Below, piece by piece: positions 48,010 through 60,048 of a DNA stretch of 64,000 nucleotides. Positions within the stretch are counted from its first letter, which is position 1. Every line of letters begins with the position of its first letter. A program made the position numbers and the translations under genes. Source of the DNA: Mactromeris polynyma (lineage: Eukaryota > Mollusca > Bivalvia > Venerida > Mactridae). The stretch spans positions 7,130,001 through 7,194,000 of the forward strand of contig JASFXZ010000026.1 of NCBI GenBank assembly GCA_032209605.1. The letters run 5' to 3'. The notes under the pieces are model-generated. The model did not search any database. It worked only from the letters and a program-made list of their open reading frames with translations, and was not told the origin of the DNA.

Positions 48010-51000
48010 ATGCCAGAAGTGTTGGCATTGAACGAGTCTGTGGAGTCGGAAACACACAAGCGCTCCCCGAGTCCTACTCAGCGCTCAGTGTCCCCCAAAG
48101 CGCCTCGTTACAAGCGGTTGATTGACCGCATCAATAAGAGAATCAACAAAGGGGCCAAGTTCTTCTCCTTGGAATTCTTTCCTGCAAGAACCGTGAATGG
48201 GGCCGTCAACCTTCTTGCGAGGTGAGTGTTTCGTTTAATCTCAGAAATTTGCAATTTCGTGTCAGTAGTATCATAAATTATTAAAAGTTCACACGCGAAT
48301 TGGAGCGGAAACGAGCACGCGTTGTTGTCGTGATACTATATTTAGTAACAGCATGGTGACTAAAAATAACATTGTGCTGTGATCTACTTTCGTTTTCCGT
48401 ATACGTTGTAGGTGGTTGTACAGGTTGCTATTTTACGGGCTAGTCATCACGAAGATTCCCACATGCAAGAAATTCGCAATGTTATGACATGTGTCCGTCA
48501 GTCCGTGCAAGAAAGTCGAATTGTTAGTTTTCAACGGTGCTATATTGGTTGCTTTAAAACATTTTTGTCTTTCAACAATGAATAAGAATATAACATTACA
48601 AATAATAATATAAAAATGACAATATCAGGGGTTCCATTTGACTCTTGAATTGACCATTTGACCCCTGGAATTTCCAAAAAGCCGCCTTTTGACCCTCAAG
48701 ATTTTATGGCTGAAGGGTCAATTTTTCTCAAAATTATACGTAATTAGGCTATAAAATTGTAAAATCGGGTAAAAAATTATCAAAATGACCCTTGAGATTG
48801 AGCACCTAGCGGAACCATGTATCCCCTTCTCCAAAGCAGATTTTAACATTCAAGCTTTCAAACAATGCACATTATTCTCTTGAGATTCAGCACCTCGTGG
48901 AACCCCTGATTATAAAATAGGCTTGATGTTTTTGTTCTGTGACTCATGTTTGGTTATTTTCTTCAGATTTGAGAGGATGGGGGCAGGTAAACCCCTGTTT
49001 TGTGACATCACATGGCATCCTGCTGGCGACCCTGGGAATGTGGACAAACCAACCAGCTCCACATGTATGGCATCAGCTATGCTCAACTACTGTGGCTTAG
49101 AGACGATGCTGCATATTACTTGTGCAGACCAAGATATTGACACATTAAAAGCCAATCTGCATAAGGCAAAAAGCTTGGGAATCAGAAATTTACTCGCTCT
49201 CAGGGGAGGTAAGTGAAAAGTTTTATCTATTGTTAGAGTTGTTGGCCCTTGCTTAGAATTTCTAAGTTGATAATTAATATTGAATTTTCAACCATTTACT
49301 TAGATGATAACTATTTGTTATGGTGTCCCATGGTATTATTAGAATTATATATTCAGTATTAGAAAATCTTCATACTGGCTTCACCTTGCTAGATTGCAAC
49401 TTCAGAATCCACCTATTTTCAATAGTCTCACTAAATGCATTCTATTTTAGATCCACCAGAGGGTAAAGAGACTTGGACATATCAAGAAGGTGGTTTAAAT
49501 TACGCCTCTGACTTAGTACAACTTATACGAGAGGAGTTCGGCAATTACTTCGTTATATGTGTGGCTGGTAAGCTTCAACGATCAATTTTTATAAGATTTT
49601 TACTGAGAACTAATACCTCTTTGTTAGACGTAGAAATTCAAGATTTGATCTTTACTTTTAGGCTCTTTTACTCTTGATTTCTATAATGTTTTCTAAATTG
49701 TCTAATATGATGATAGTTTTGTTTGGTATTAATTTAAGTTACATTTGAAGTTCTTGTGCTTAAAACTGGTGAAAGTATCTATAATGCTTCTAAACTTTAC
49801 ATAAATAATACCAAATATATTATTAGGGTATATGGTGATATCTTGGCAATATTTAGATAGTGTCATGTATATACATATGCCAAGATTTTCTTCTACTTGA
49901 AAAACAAAACAGCTGTCACAAATGGGCATAGTTCATGCTGTTTTTTTTACTTGGTTCCCTGACTGTGTTAAGATTTTCCTCTTGAATTTGGAAAAAAATA
50001 CCTCTGTCACAAAAGAGATATTGTTTTACAGGATATCCAAATTAATGAAGAATTTACCTAGTTGAACAATACCTGTGTCACAAAGACTCATAATGTTAGC
50101 TAATTTTATTTTACAGGTTACCCAACTGGTCATCCAGAGAGTGAATCCTATGAGGAGGATTTACAGAGTTTGAAGAAGAAAGTGGACGCTGGAGCAGATC
50201 TTGTTATTACACAATTGTTCTTCAAAGCCGAGACATTTATTAAATTCCTCAAGGATTGTCGAGACATTGGAATAGAATGTCCAATCATTCCCGGACTTCT
50301 TCCTATTCAGGTATTCTAAGTTAAATTGAGTGTTGTTTTGGGAATTATTTTTCCCACCCCTGCACAATCCAACCAGATACAGTCGGACCTTGTATATTCG
50401 ACAACCTTTTATCCGAATACTCGGTATCATCCGACATAAATATCTGGTCCAAATGTATCGGATACATGTTGAATAGAAATGGCATATTCGAAACCATGTA
50501 TTATTGAAATAAAATTTTGGACCTAATGAACGAGGTTCGACTGTACATTTTTTTCATGCACTAAGGGTTTCCATGTAGACACACAGGAGTAAATTATATT
50601 ATAATTTCAGCATGTTTTTACATTCATGTAATTTCTTAGTGCCGACTAGTTACAGAGATTTGAGGTTAATATAAGAATGTTCAGATATGTACCAAGTCGA
50701 TTAAGTTCAGAAATTTAACTTTCTTTTAGCCTTTCTGTACAAGAAGATGTTGGTTTTAAACATGTAGCAGTAAACACTTAATGATATACTTCCATAATTA
50801 TGCAATGGGTCAATATGGTGAGGAGACCAAAACTGGATATTCTTATAGATGCTTGAAGATTCAGTGGACATTCCAGCCGGTGTATGGTCCAGTGAACAGT
50901 CAGATAATAGGGAGTACCTGTAAGAAAAGTGAAGAAAGGTATCAGTAGCCTTTTTTACATAAGGAAGGATTGGAATGTTTTTATTCAGGTTCTAAATTAC

Positions 51001-54000
51001 ATTTCAGGCATATCAATCTCTGAGACATATCGTTAAACTGTCAAGGTTAGAAGTTCCCCAAGAGATCCTTGACGACATCAGTTCCATAAAAGATAATGAC
51101 GAAGCAATCCGTAATTACGGCGTTGACATGACAGTCAAGATGGCGCGAGAACTGTTCGAAACAGGTTACATTCATGGCGTACACTTCTATACTCTCAACA
51201 GAGAAGTTGCCACTATAGAAATTTTGAAAAGACTTGGAATGTGGTGTGAGGATCCATGGAAACCGTTGCCATGGAAACCAACAGCTAACTATAACAGAAT
51301 GACTGAAGAAATTCGACCAATATTTTGGCAGTGCAGACCTAAGAGTTATATTCACAGAACATCAAATTGGGATGAGTTTCCCAATGGAAGATGGGGAAAT
51401 TCTTCTGCTGCTGCCTTCAATGAACTAAATGACTACTATTTGTTTTATTTGAAAAGTAAGGCGTCACAAGATGACCTACTCAAACAATGGGGACAGGAAC
51501 TGACCCAAGAACAAGATGTTTATGATGTGTTCAAGAATTACCTTACAGGTGAAACAAATAAAGCAGGTGTCAAGGTATACATATTAGTTTTTATATTTTG
51601 CAAAATCTTATTACTCATTTCATATTTACTTACTACAGTTAAACCTCACTTATATACCCCAATAATAAGACTACCTCAATATGAAGAACACAAATTTCAA
51701 GTCCATTTCCCTATTTCGCTTTTTATTCAACCACAATATTCAAGACCATTACAATAAGAAGACTAGTTTTCAACGGTCCCAAGGGTCGTATTATTGAGGT
51801 TTTACTGTATAGCATTTAAAAAACAATTTTGATCAAAACAGCAATATACATGTACCTTGTCATGTGGTATAAGCAAACAGTATTGTTCATGTAGATATAT
51901 GAAATAATAAGTGGGAACATTTGAAGGAAACATTTTTTAAGATTTAAAAATTCAGAGAATGTCTGGCACTGATCTTCCAAAGCATCTTGAATAGAAATCT
52001 CAGCTTAATATTGAGATTCTGATCAAAACCGAGCCTGAGTTTGAGACGAATCTCATTTTGGATCTCTTGAAAACTTTCTGAGAAAAAGCTTGTCTATTTT
52101 TTCGTTTCGTAATATGGATTTTGAGTCCTGTCTCGGATGAGAAAAGTCTCAACGATTTGAGACAATTTTTGAGCTGAGATTTAGCTCAGATTGAGATGCT
52201 TTGGGAGATCAGGGCATGATGTGATAAACATAGTATCCTCTGACAGCTTCATGAATACATTGTAGGTGACAGAAGTGCCGTGGAATGATGACGAGTTGTC
52301 ACTGGAAACCACACTCATCACCGACAAACTGGCAAAAATTAATGAACGTGGAGTACTCACCATCAACTCCCAACCAAACATAAATGGTGCTTCTTCTAGT
52401 GATCCTAAAGTTGGTTGGGGAACACCAAATGGATACATATATCAAAAGGTATATATGACTTTATATGTACAGCATTCTTATGTCTCGGGGCTCTAGAAAT
52501 TTCTATAAATACAGTTGTCCCTGATTAGAGTACATGTTAATTTTGACTTGTCCGAGATGGGAGGCTAGTTGTATGAGCATAGAATATGATATAGATTAAC
52601 ATATAAGTAGGCATACATAACAGACTTGTTCTGGACTAAGTCCAACTCAACTGTTGGTAGCCCGAATCGGCAATTAGACTTGTCCGGGACATCGGGCTAG
52701 TGGATTTCTAGAGCCCTGGGTCTGTCTAAAAAATCACGGTTGGGGTTTTGTACAAGATGGCAAATTGAACCCATATACAAATGTAGTATTTCAATTTTCT
52801 ACTTTGTTTAATGATACACATTTGTGTGCTAAACATAAGTTGCTTGAGACAGGTTAATGTTTGACATTGTATTCTTTACAGATTTAAAGTTTTTATATCT
52901 TGTAATAAAATGCACAATCAGTGTATAGATTAAGCCTCATTAACAATATAAGACCATTTACTGATTATTTTTCGTACATTATATTTTCAAATATTATGAC
53001 TTTGAATTTCGATTTGAGATCTTGTATGAAGTGAGCTTTCAGCTCTTAGATTATTATATAACTGACTAACAGAAATATAATTTGCTTATTAAATTTTGTT
53101 TACTTTCAGGCATATCTAGAATTCTTTACAAGTAAAAGGAATGTCAAAGCTCTAAAGAAAATACTGCCAGAATATTCGTTGGTGAATTATCATCTCATTA
53201 ACTACAATGTAAGTATGTCCCATTGTTGCTACAGGTCTCAGGTGATGTAATTCTCTCGTACTGTATCAACTTGTTTGAGGTATTATCGACAACCATAAAA
53301 ATGTGATAAAGAAAATATTTACCAGGTTAGTTACAATGTTGTCTGCAAGCCATGAACTTATGTTAATTGCTCTATCATTACTCTATGTAGTTAGCTTGTA
53401 TGACAAGCTTTTACATCGGGCAAGCCTGTGATTTCTTGATATTCACAACAGTTGCCATGTACGATTATTGCATTGTATGTGATCAGACGAAATCATTAAA
53501 CCAAAGCATTTACAGTTGTAGTTTTTTGCATAATTTGCACACTGCATGGAAATTGTCGTCTGCACTTCAATACATTAATAAAACACTTCAAACATTTCAG
53601 GGAGAAGCAGACTACACAAACTGTGATCAGAATGAACCTATTGCTGTCACATGGGGAGTATTTCCAGGAAAGGAGATTATTCAGCCCACAGTTGTTGATC
53701 CTATAGCATTCACTGTCTGGAAGGTAAAATACATTCTAAGTTTCTTGCAGTTCTTGAGCCAAGGTCTTTTGTAACAAACATTTACAGGAAATCTGCCTCA
53801 AGGTCTAGGAGTGTAGATTTCTATTGGCACTTTCTTTCTAAAATTGAAAAATAAAATTGCCAAAACTGTAATGATGTGTTTTTGATGTTATTGTAAGCAT
53901 GTTTACCGGAATGAAATATACACCAAAACACATCTCTGATGATCTAGATACAAAAAAATTCCCAAGGGACCATGCCCCAGACCCCCTTAAACTAGGCCTA

Positions 54001-54533
54001 CACAGCCAAGCTACGACTTTGATAAAATGATAATAAGATAATCAGAATAATAAAAAAACATTATTCATTATGCTCATGTGGGCAGTTGGCTCCGAAAGTT
54101 GAGGAAAAAGATGGTTTTCTCTTGGTATTTTCTCAATTATCACATATTTGGAAATTACTCCCTATAAGGGCTTATCAGTTATGCCTATCAAAATGGCTGA
54201 TGATTAAGAATAAGGGAGGTCAGTATTGTAGATGTGGGAACTATCTATTCCATGAATATTGTAGTAATAATTTATTGTATTTTCCAGGATGAAGCTTTTG
54301 CTCTTTGGACAAAGACTTGGGGTACATTGTACCCGGAAGGAAGTCATTCAAGGAAGTTAATTCAAAACATTCATGACACTTACTATCTTGTGAATCTTGT
54401 GGATCATGAATTCCCAAAAGAATCATGTTTGTGGGAAATTGTAGACAGAATGTTAGAACTTGCAGAAAGGGACTCGGATGAAGAAGAGAATGGTGTCGCT
54501 ATGGAAACCAGTGATGTAAATGGTGTAAACTGA
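48010..54533 (+). CDS. MTHFR: 5,10-methylenetetrahydrofolate reductase, 9 exons, 660 aa
   Basis: Exons 48010-48221, 48967-49208, 49451-49567, 50117-50310, 51008-51574, 52266-52448, 53110-53208, 53601-53723 and 54288-54533 (TGA) splice in phase to 660 aa (human is 656). The enzyme reduces 5,10-methylene-THF to 5-methyl-THF with FAD and NADPH in the cytosol, feeding methionine synthesis. The N-terminus is Ser/Pro-rich ([14 protein letters not shown], 19-32), like the regulatory phosphorylation region of animal MTHFR. The TIM-barrel catalytic domain (about 48-340) has [11 protein letters not shown] with the catalytic Glu at 55, and [11 protein letters not shown], whose Ala217 aligns with human Ala222. 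The linker [20 protein letters not shown] (about 365-384) leads to the SAM-binding regulatory domain (to about 640), with [29 protein letters not shown] and NLVDHEFP. It ends in an acidic tail. No breaks were seen. Confidence 0.97.
48624..48910. mobile_element. MITE with ATCAGGGGTTCCA ends in MTHFR intron 1
   Basis: 13-bp inverted ends ATCAGGGGTTCCA and TGGAACCCCTGAT. Inside, ATTGAGCACCTAGCGGAACC at 48800-48819 partly repeats the right end. 287 bp, non-coding. Confidence 0.8.
50380..50543. mobile_element. CAGTCG-family MITE in MTHFR intron 4
   Basis: Ends CAGTCGGACCTTGTATATTC and AATGAACGAGGTTCGACTG, TA on both sides, 164 bp. It lies 69 bp after the exon 4 donor. Confidence 0.85.
51636..51807. 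mobile_element. CAGTAAAACCTC-family MITE in MTHFR intron 5
   Basis: Ends CAGTTAAACCTC and GAGGTTTTACTG with TA flanks, 172 bp, beginning 62 bp after the MTHFR exon 5 donor. Confidence 0.85.
52487..52719. mobile_element. MITE with GGGGCTCTAGAAAT ends in MTHFR intron 6
   Basis: Ends GGGGCTCTAGAAATTTC and GGATTTCTAGAGCCC. The interior contains GGACTAAGTCCAACTCAACT, shared with the partial copy at 42140-42297. Confidence 0.8.
54058..54250 (+). repeat. Second copy of the 6.5-kb repeat, in MTHFR intron 8
   Basis: Matches 6540-6745. It lies just before MTHFR exon 9 (54288) and ends about 40 bp from its acceptor. Confidence 0.8.
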
Positions 54534-57500
54534 GGAGTGGTGGTTTTTTTGTAGTGTACAAACTGTTAAAACTGTAGAAAGTTCAGGAGTTGCCACTGAA
54601 ACTTTATCGATCAAAAAGTATGAAGTTAACAGCATTATGTGTCTGTCTATCTGCTTTTTACAATGCTTTGTTCATTGTTATTTTTGTGATTTTGTGAAGA
54701 GATGATGTATTATCTACTTTAAAAACGATGAGACGTTTATGAACATCTCGCTGTTAGTTTTTTATGTTCAATTTGACACCGTATTTATGCAGTGACCTAT
54801 ACTTTTGCAGTATCAACCAAAACAGGATAGTAAATGTTTTGAATGACTAAAAACTTTCTAAAAAACGGAAGGGGTATTTCACTCTTCTATCTCTTCATTG
54901 TAATACATAATGTGTTCCAAGCATTATCTGATGAATCTAAACCCTTGACATAGAGTGTGATATTTAAGTTGTCTTACATGTTGTTCTGAATGGTAAAAAC
55001 TGATTTTTATGTCTGTGTTAGACAACTGGTCTGTGATTTTGACTATAATAAGGGCCAACATTACAGTATTAATTTTAATGGTTATTATAGTGCAAGCATG
55101 CATGTTTATTTTGAATGCTTTGCTTTCTGTAAAATGAAAGGGATTTGCCTAAATGCCATGGAATAGAATAATTTGCTTGAAATCCACTTACCCAGTCCAT
55201 ATTTTCTGTAGGTTTCGGCATGTTTGTTTCTTCAAGATTTTACTCATATTTATTTTTCATTTTATCTTCTCATTTTTTATGTCCGTTTCAAACTTATTTG
55301 TTGTTTATCAATGTTTTATTGTTGTATATGTCCTTGTAATCTATATACATTTGTGTCCATAGAAATGAGATTTTTGGGCCTTTTCTCCAGTTTGTTAACT
55401 GGACAAAATGACCCACAAAATGATCAATCATACTGTCAAAACAATTCACATTCATGTGATAAGATCTGTAACATTGTGTTCAGATTTCTTTGTACATACA
55501 TGTATATAAACATGACAAATATCCCAAGGAGTGGTGAACAAAGAGTTTTAGCACCAACGCTTGAGGCTATTTTAATTGTATAGTATGTGTACAGGTTAGT
55601 TCACACTGCTATAGTGCCGCGGCATTAACCTGACCATTGACAACATAGCTGTGCCGAGACTTGAACACAGACCTTGCGCATCAAAATAACCGAGGTACTT
55701 ACCACTAGACTACAGCGCTTATAGTCATTAACGCGTACAATACGAGCACATCAATTGGACAGTTAACCTTGTGATAAGCTGATTTACCTAGCCAGGTATG
55801 TTTACATTGCCCAATTGCTTGTAAACGATGGTCAAATTAACGCCGGCGAACTATAGTATTGTGTTATTGAAATGTTTACAATATATGTACAGTTCTCTTC
55901 AAAAGAGAAATGAAGTGTAATTACCTAATGGAATAATGATATTGACTGGATGGCATTAAGACTACTAATAACCCTACTAATACACAAACATTTTTAGACT
56001 GAAACTCAAGACTTAGACTTTAAAATGATAAATGTTCTCCTTATTCCCATGTTGTTTTAACAGTATAGATTTTAATAAAAAATTGCAGGAGTATAGAGTG
56101 GGTTATAGCAATTACTCAGACACAATTTCATTTGTTTAGACTGAATGAAAACGAAATACTGGTTAATGTAACTTTTGCAAATTTAAAGTCTGAGTTTCAG
56201 TCAGTTCAGTATACTGTTTATAAGGCCCCTGGTCATATGAACTTGTAATATGTATTTAAATGGCTCACGTTATCAACTTGGGCAAGTAAAGGCAGTTGGC
56301 TGTTTCATAAAAGTTTTTGTCTGCTTACTAATTCGCCATACACTAATTTGTTAGTGACCGCCATATGCTTGCATGTATCTGATTTGTCATTATAATCATC
56401 AGCTGACTTACGGTTGACTATAATGACCCAAAAGCGCTCTTGCCATTGGAAATTACTAATTAAGTTGATTAACTAGCTTGGTTTGTCTGCTAATGTTATC
56501 ACCTATTCTCTTAGTTTTGTGTAATACAAGGATGAGAATTGTCTCGATTGGAGAGCAGCATGAAATATGAATTACAATGTATGTTGGGACTGTTCTTATT
56601 TATTTGGGATATACAAGTGCTTGTTTTGCTTATTTTGTTTAGTGAATTTTATTGAATGAAATAAAATGCTTCAACTGTAAGACATAGTTTGTTTTATACA
56701 TTGACCAAGGCTGGTTTTATGAATTATTAGAACCTCTAAAAATGTATCAAACTACTTGTTGGTCATCAGTCCGAAACTGGCGAGGCATATGTTCTTACGC
56801 GACAGTTTGACTGAAGATGATCATTCCAGTCATATTTTGTCGTCCTCTGATTTACCGGAGAAGTTGTTAGTTCCTTGTGGAGGACCAGGTTAGTCTGGTT
56901 GGTAATGCCAGATCATAGATGGGGTCAACTGACCGCCATATTTGATAAATACTGTTCAGAAAAGGTGTAATATCGAAACTATCGTCATTAGTCATGTACT
57001 TCCATGATACATGCATACAAAACCCTCTCAGAGTAATGTATTATAAGAAGGTTCTACAAAAGTTGTAACATTTCTCAACCTATCTCCTCCGACTGGGCTA
57101 GGCAAAGATGATAAAATGATAGAAGATTCCATGAACGGTAGGATTTGTGATACATGTATACTTTTCGTTGCATGCTGCATTGTTCAAATCAAAAGGCCCC
57201 AAAAAAGAAAAACATTTCTGAAGTTGGGTGACCTTGAAGGGACAGACGTCACACTATCTTGTGAGTGCTGCACCTAATGATGCTTAACATATGTACAAAG
57301 TCACCTTGGAATCCTTTGAACTGTTAGTGATAACTGAGACATGGTGTTTAGACAGAAGAAGAACCGTACAGAACGCTTAGTTGATGCTGTTATTTGGGGT
57401 CATAAAAATTCAAAACAGCAATCATCGACATTCCATGGCTGGTATATATGATAAAAGGCAAATATGGCATGCGTCGGCAGGATCCATTTTGTTGCGGATT

Positions 57501-58739
57501 ATTTGTTTCTGTGTCCCACCAGTACATCATGATTCCTTAACCCCCCTACTATCTTCAGTAAGTACTATTTATATACATCAATGGAAAAATTCAAGTCACA
57601 TGGTAAAAATTCCACTCAACTTTGAAATGAACTAAAAATTTCCATTTCATTTGTGTTAAGGACAAATCATGTGACATACTAACAATTGTAATCTTCCGTT
57701 TTTATCTCTAGTGATTATCATAGGGTGACAGGTATTTTTAGTGACAGAATACATATTATCTTGTGTGAATAAACATATCCTGTCACGTAGACATGACATA
57801 TTTTTTTTAATTAATTCAGTAGTGAGAATCAAATATGGGAAATGAATTATTTCACATGGGACTATTCTGGGAAATATCCCGGGGGGCGGGGGGAGGTAGG
57901 TAAAAACCACGACCAATAAAAATTTGCTTGGTGTTAAAAAATTACAATTCTATTGGAAATTCAATAATTTTCCACGATCATTCCTCCTCCCCAGCCCTGA
58001 ATGACATAAGACTGACATGTACTATGTATAAGCTATTAACTGGTATACAATAACATTCTGAGTCTTACTCTAGCCCCACAACGGTGTGTAATATTTGTTA
58101 AATCAGATTGTACTGAACAGGGATGCAAAATTTGGTCATTCTTATTCGCCTTTTTACTAAGTTGCATTAGTGTACTAAATTTGATGTAGACATTGTGTTT
58201 CTTTGTCGCACCAGCAGGGTTTTCCCAAGGATTTTTCTGATAGGGTCCTTGGAACCTTGTGTTTGACAAATTGGGAGTCTTTAGTAAATTTGTAGGGTCC
58301 CAGATATGCTGCAGTTTATACTTGATAAAAAGTTTATTTTACGGGTCCCCAGGATGCACAGCAAGTTTATAATGGGAGTCCCTAGAAAGAAAAGGGAGTC
58401 AGGGAAATCCCTACACAAAGTAAGTTGGCAGTTATTGTCCAACTTGGCTCAAATATAACAAGAAGTCAGAGACTTCCATATCCCCGCTGAAAGAAATACT
58501 GAGGAATCTAGTGTATGATACAATGACAGGGAAAGTTTCATTTGATGTTAAATAGCAATAAACTGGTATCACCAAGTACAGTTTTGTCGAGTTTTCTATA
58601 CACAAAAACTTTGCAATTAAGCCTCAATAGTGTTTGATTTCTAATCTGTATATAATCATGTTAAACTGTATATGATAAAGGGAAGTAATTAAAAAAAAAT
58701 AGCAAACCAGAGTACATTTTATACTGAAATGCACTACAT
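54534..58739. other. MTHFR to LINE intergenic region
   Basis: Probable MTHFR 3' UTR, with AATAAA at 56660 as one possible end, a SINE at 55605 and otherwise AT-rich DNA. No gene seen. Confidence 0.5.
55605..55720 (-). mobile_element. tRNA-derived SINE downstream of MTHFR
   Basis: Minus strand: A box TAGTCTAGTGGTAAGTACC and B box TGTTCAAGTCTC at tRNA spacing, then a short body. Not a complete cloverleaf. Confidence 0.65.
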
Positions 58740-59565
58740 TGCGTGGCCACTAACTTATTTTTTCAAATCTGAAGTCTATCCATTGAAGTGTTTGATTTCT
58801 ACACCATACATTGTAAAGTGAGTATGATAAAGAGAGACCACTTGATTGCCATCTATTCATATTCTAAATCTGGGGTTAATCATTTCAGTAAATTTTGAAT
58901 TATGGTCCGGACAAGCATAATTCTTGTACATTGCACAAATCCTCTATAACACCTACCTGTAAATGAAGTCGATAACTCGAAGACTTTTTGAGTTATGATC
59001 CGCACAAAATCTGTGATGGACACAAGTTTGATAAAGGGAGATAATTCAAAGGCTAAGAATTGCTTGCCTTGCATCCCACTTGATATCCATCTATTCATAT
59101 TCTAAATCTGAGGTTGATCTTTTCAGTTAATTTTGAATTATGCTACAGACAAGCATAATTTTTAATTATGTTCAAGGGAGATAATTTTAAAATGGAGCGC
59201 AATAGAGTTATGGTTCTTGTGCACTGCACTCCCTAACAATGTCTCTATCTGTATAAGCAGTTCGAATAAATTTGCTTCCTTACTTTTGGAGTTATTGTCC
59301 GCACAAGATTTTTTAATAAAGAGAAATAATTCAAATATTAGGTAAGGTAGTTATGGTTCTTGGCACTGTTGTTCCCCTCAATGTTCCCTATCATTCTGTG
59401 AAGTTTCAATAAATTCCTGCATAAAGTGTTTGAGTTATGCTCCGGACAGAAAATTAATTATTAAAATGAACAAAGGGAATAACTCTTAAAATATCAAAGG
59501 TAGAATTATGCTTAAACACTGCACTACTCCTCAATAACATCTATCTGTATATGAAGTTTGAAGTT
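58740..59565. repeat. Diverged tandem repeat upstream of the LINE
   Basis: About four or five degenerate units of roughly 150-180 bp recur. Each has a GAGTTATGNTCCGCACAAG-type block, an AAAGGGAGATAATTC-type block and a CTATCTGTAT...GAAGT block. Units near 58900-59100 and 59100-59200 share a run starting CATCTATTCATATTCTAAAT. This may be the LINE 5' UTR built of monomers, or an older satellite it landed in. Confidence 0.6.
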
Positions 59566-60039
59566 GAATATTCTTCCTGTGACATTTCACTTCAATGCTC
59601 TACCAGGGATCTACATACAAAACCTACCAACGATTTCCCACGGACAGATTCTGCAGGCAGTACATTGACAAATATTCGAAGCATTGATGCAAATAATGTC
59701 GACATGCAAGATCTAGATCCAATATCTCAAACGCAAAAAGATGACACTACATTAAATATATCAAGAGGTCGATCTAGTACCACGAAGGCAGCGGTCCGAT
59801 CCGAGCGGCGCTCAAACTCAGCTGTTCCGTACAAGAGACAAAGTACCAGTCGGTCAAGGTCGAGAGCTACTACAAAGCGGAATTTACCTAGTGCTAAAAA
59901 TAGCACAAATGCAGTCGACACACCTACTTTACAAACAAATTCAGGTGGTAGTAACGATTTAACAGGAGGCAGTCAACCGACGGAACGGACAGACGCTCAT
60001 AGTACACCGCTCGTGCAAGGTGTTAAATCTACAAACTAG
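59551..60039 (+). CDS. ORF1-like frame of the LINE, possibly truncated
   Basis: A 162-codon frame lies directly before ORF2 and in the same frame. Its product is low-complexity and basic in the middle (SRSRSRATTKR), rich in Ser, Thr and Asn, with no recognisable zinc knuckle, RRM or coiled coil. The ATG at 59551 falls inside the upstream degenerate repeat, so the true N-terminus may be missing. It ends at TAG 60037-60039. It could be an ORF1 remnant or an N-terminal extension of ORF2. Confidence 0.5.
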   Translation: MKFEVEYSSCDISLQCSTRDLHTKPTNDFPRTDSAGSTLTNIRSIDANNVDMQDLDPISQTQKDDTTLNISRGRSSTTKAAVRSERRSNSAVPYKRQSTSRSRSRATTKRNLPSAKNSTNAVDTPTLQTNSGGSNDLTGGSQPTERTDAHSTPLVQGVKSTN

Positions 60040-60048
60040 GATACTGAA

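Noticed and set aside
51128..51757. 209-codon frame as a separate gene
   Set aside because: It is MTHFR exon 5 read on into intron 5; the donor at 51575 ends the real coding part.
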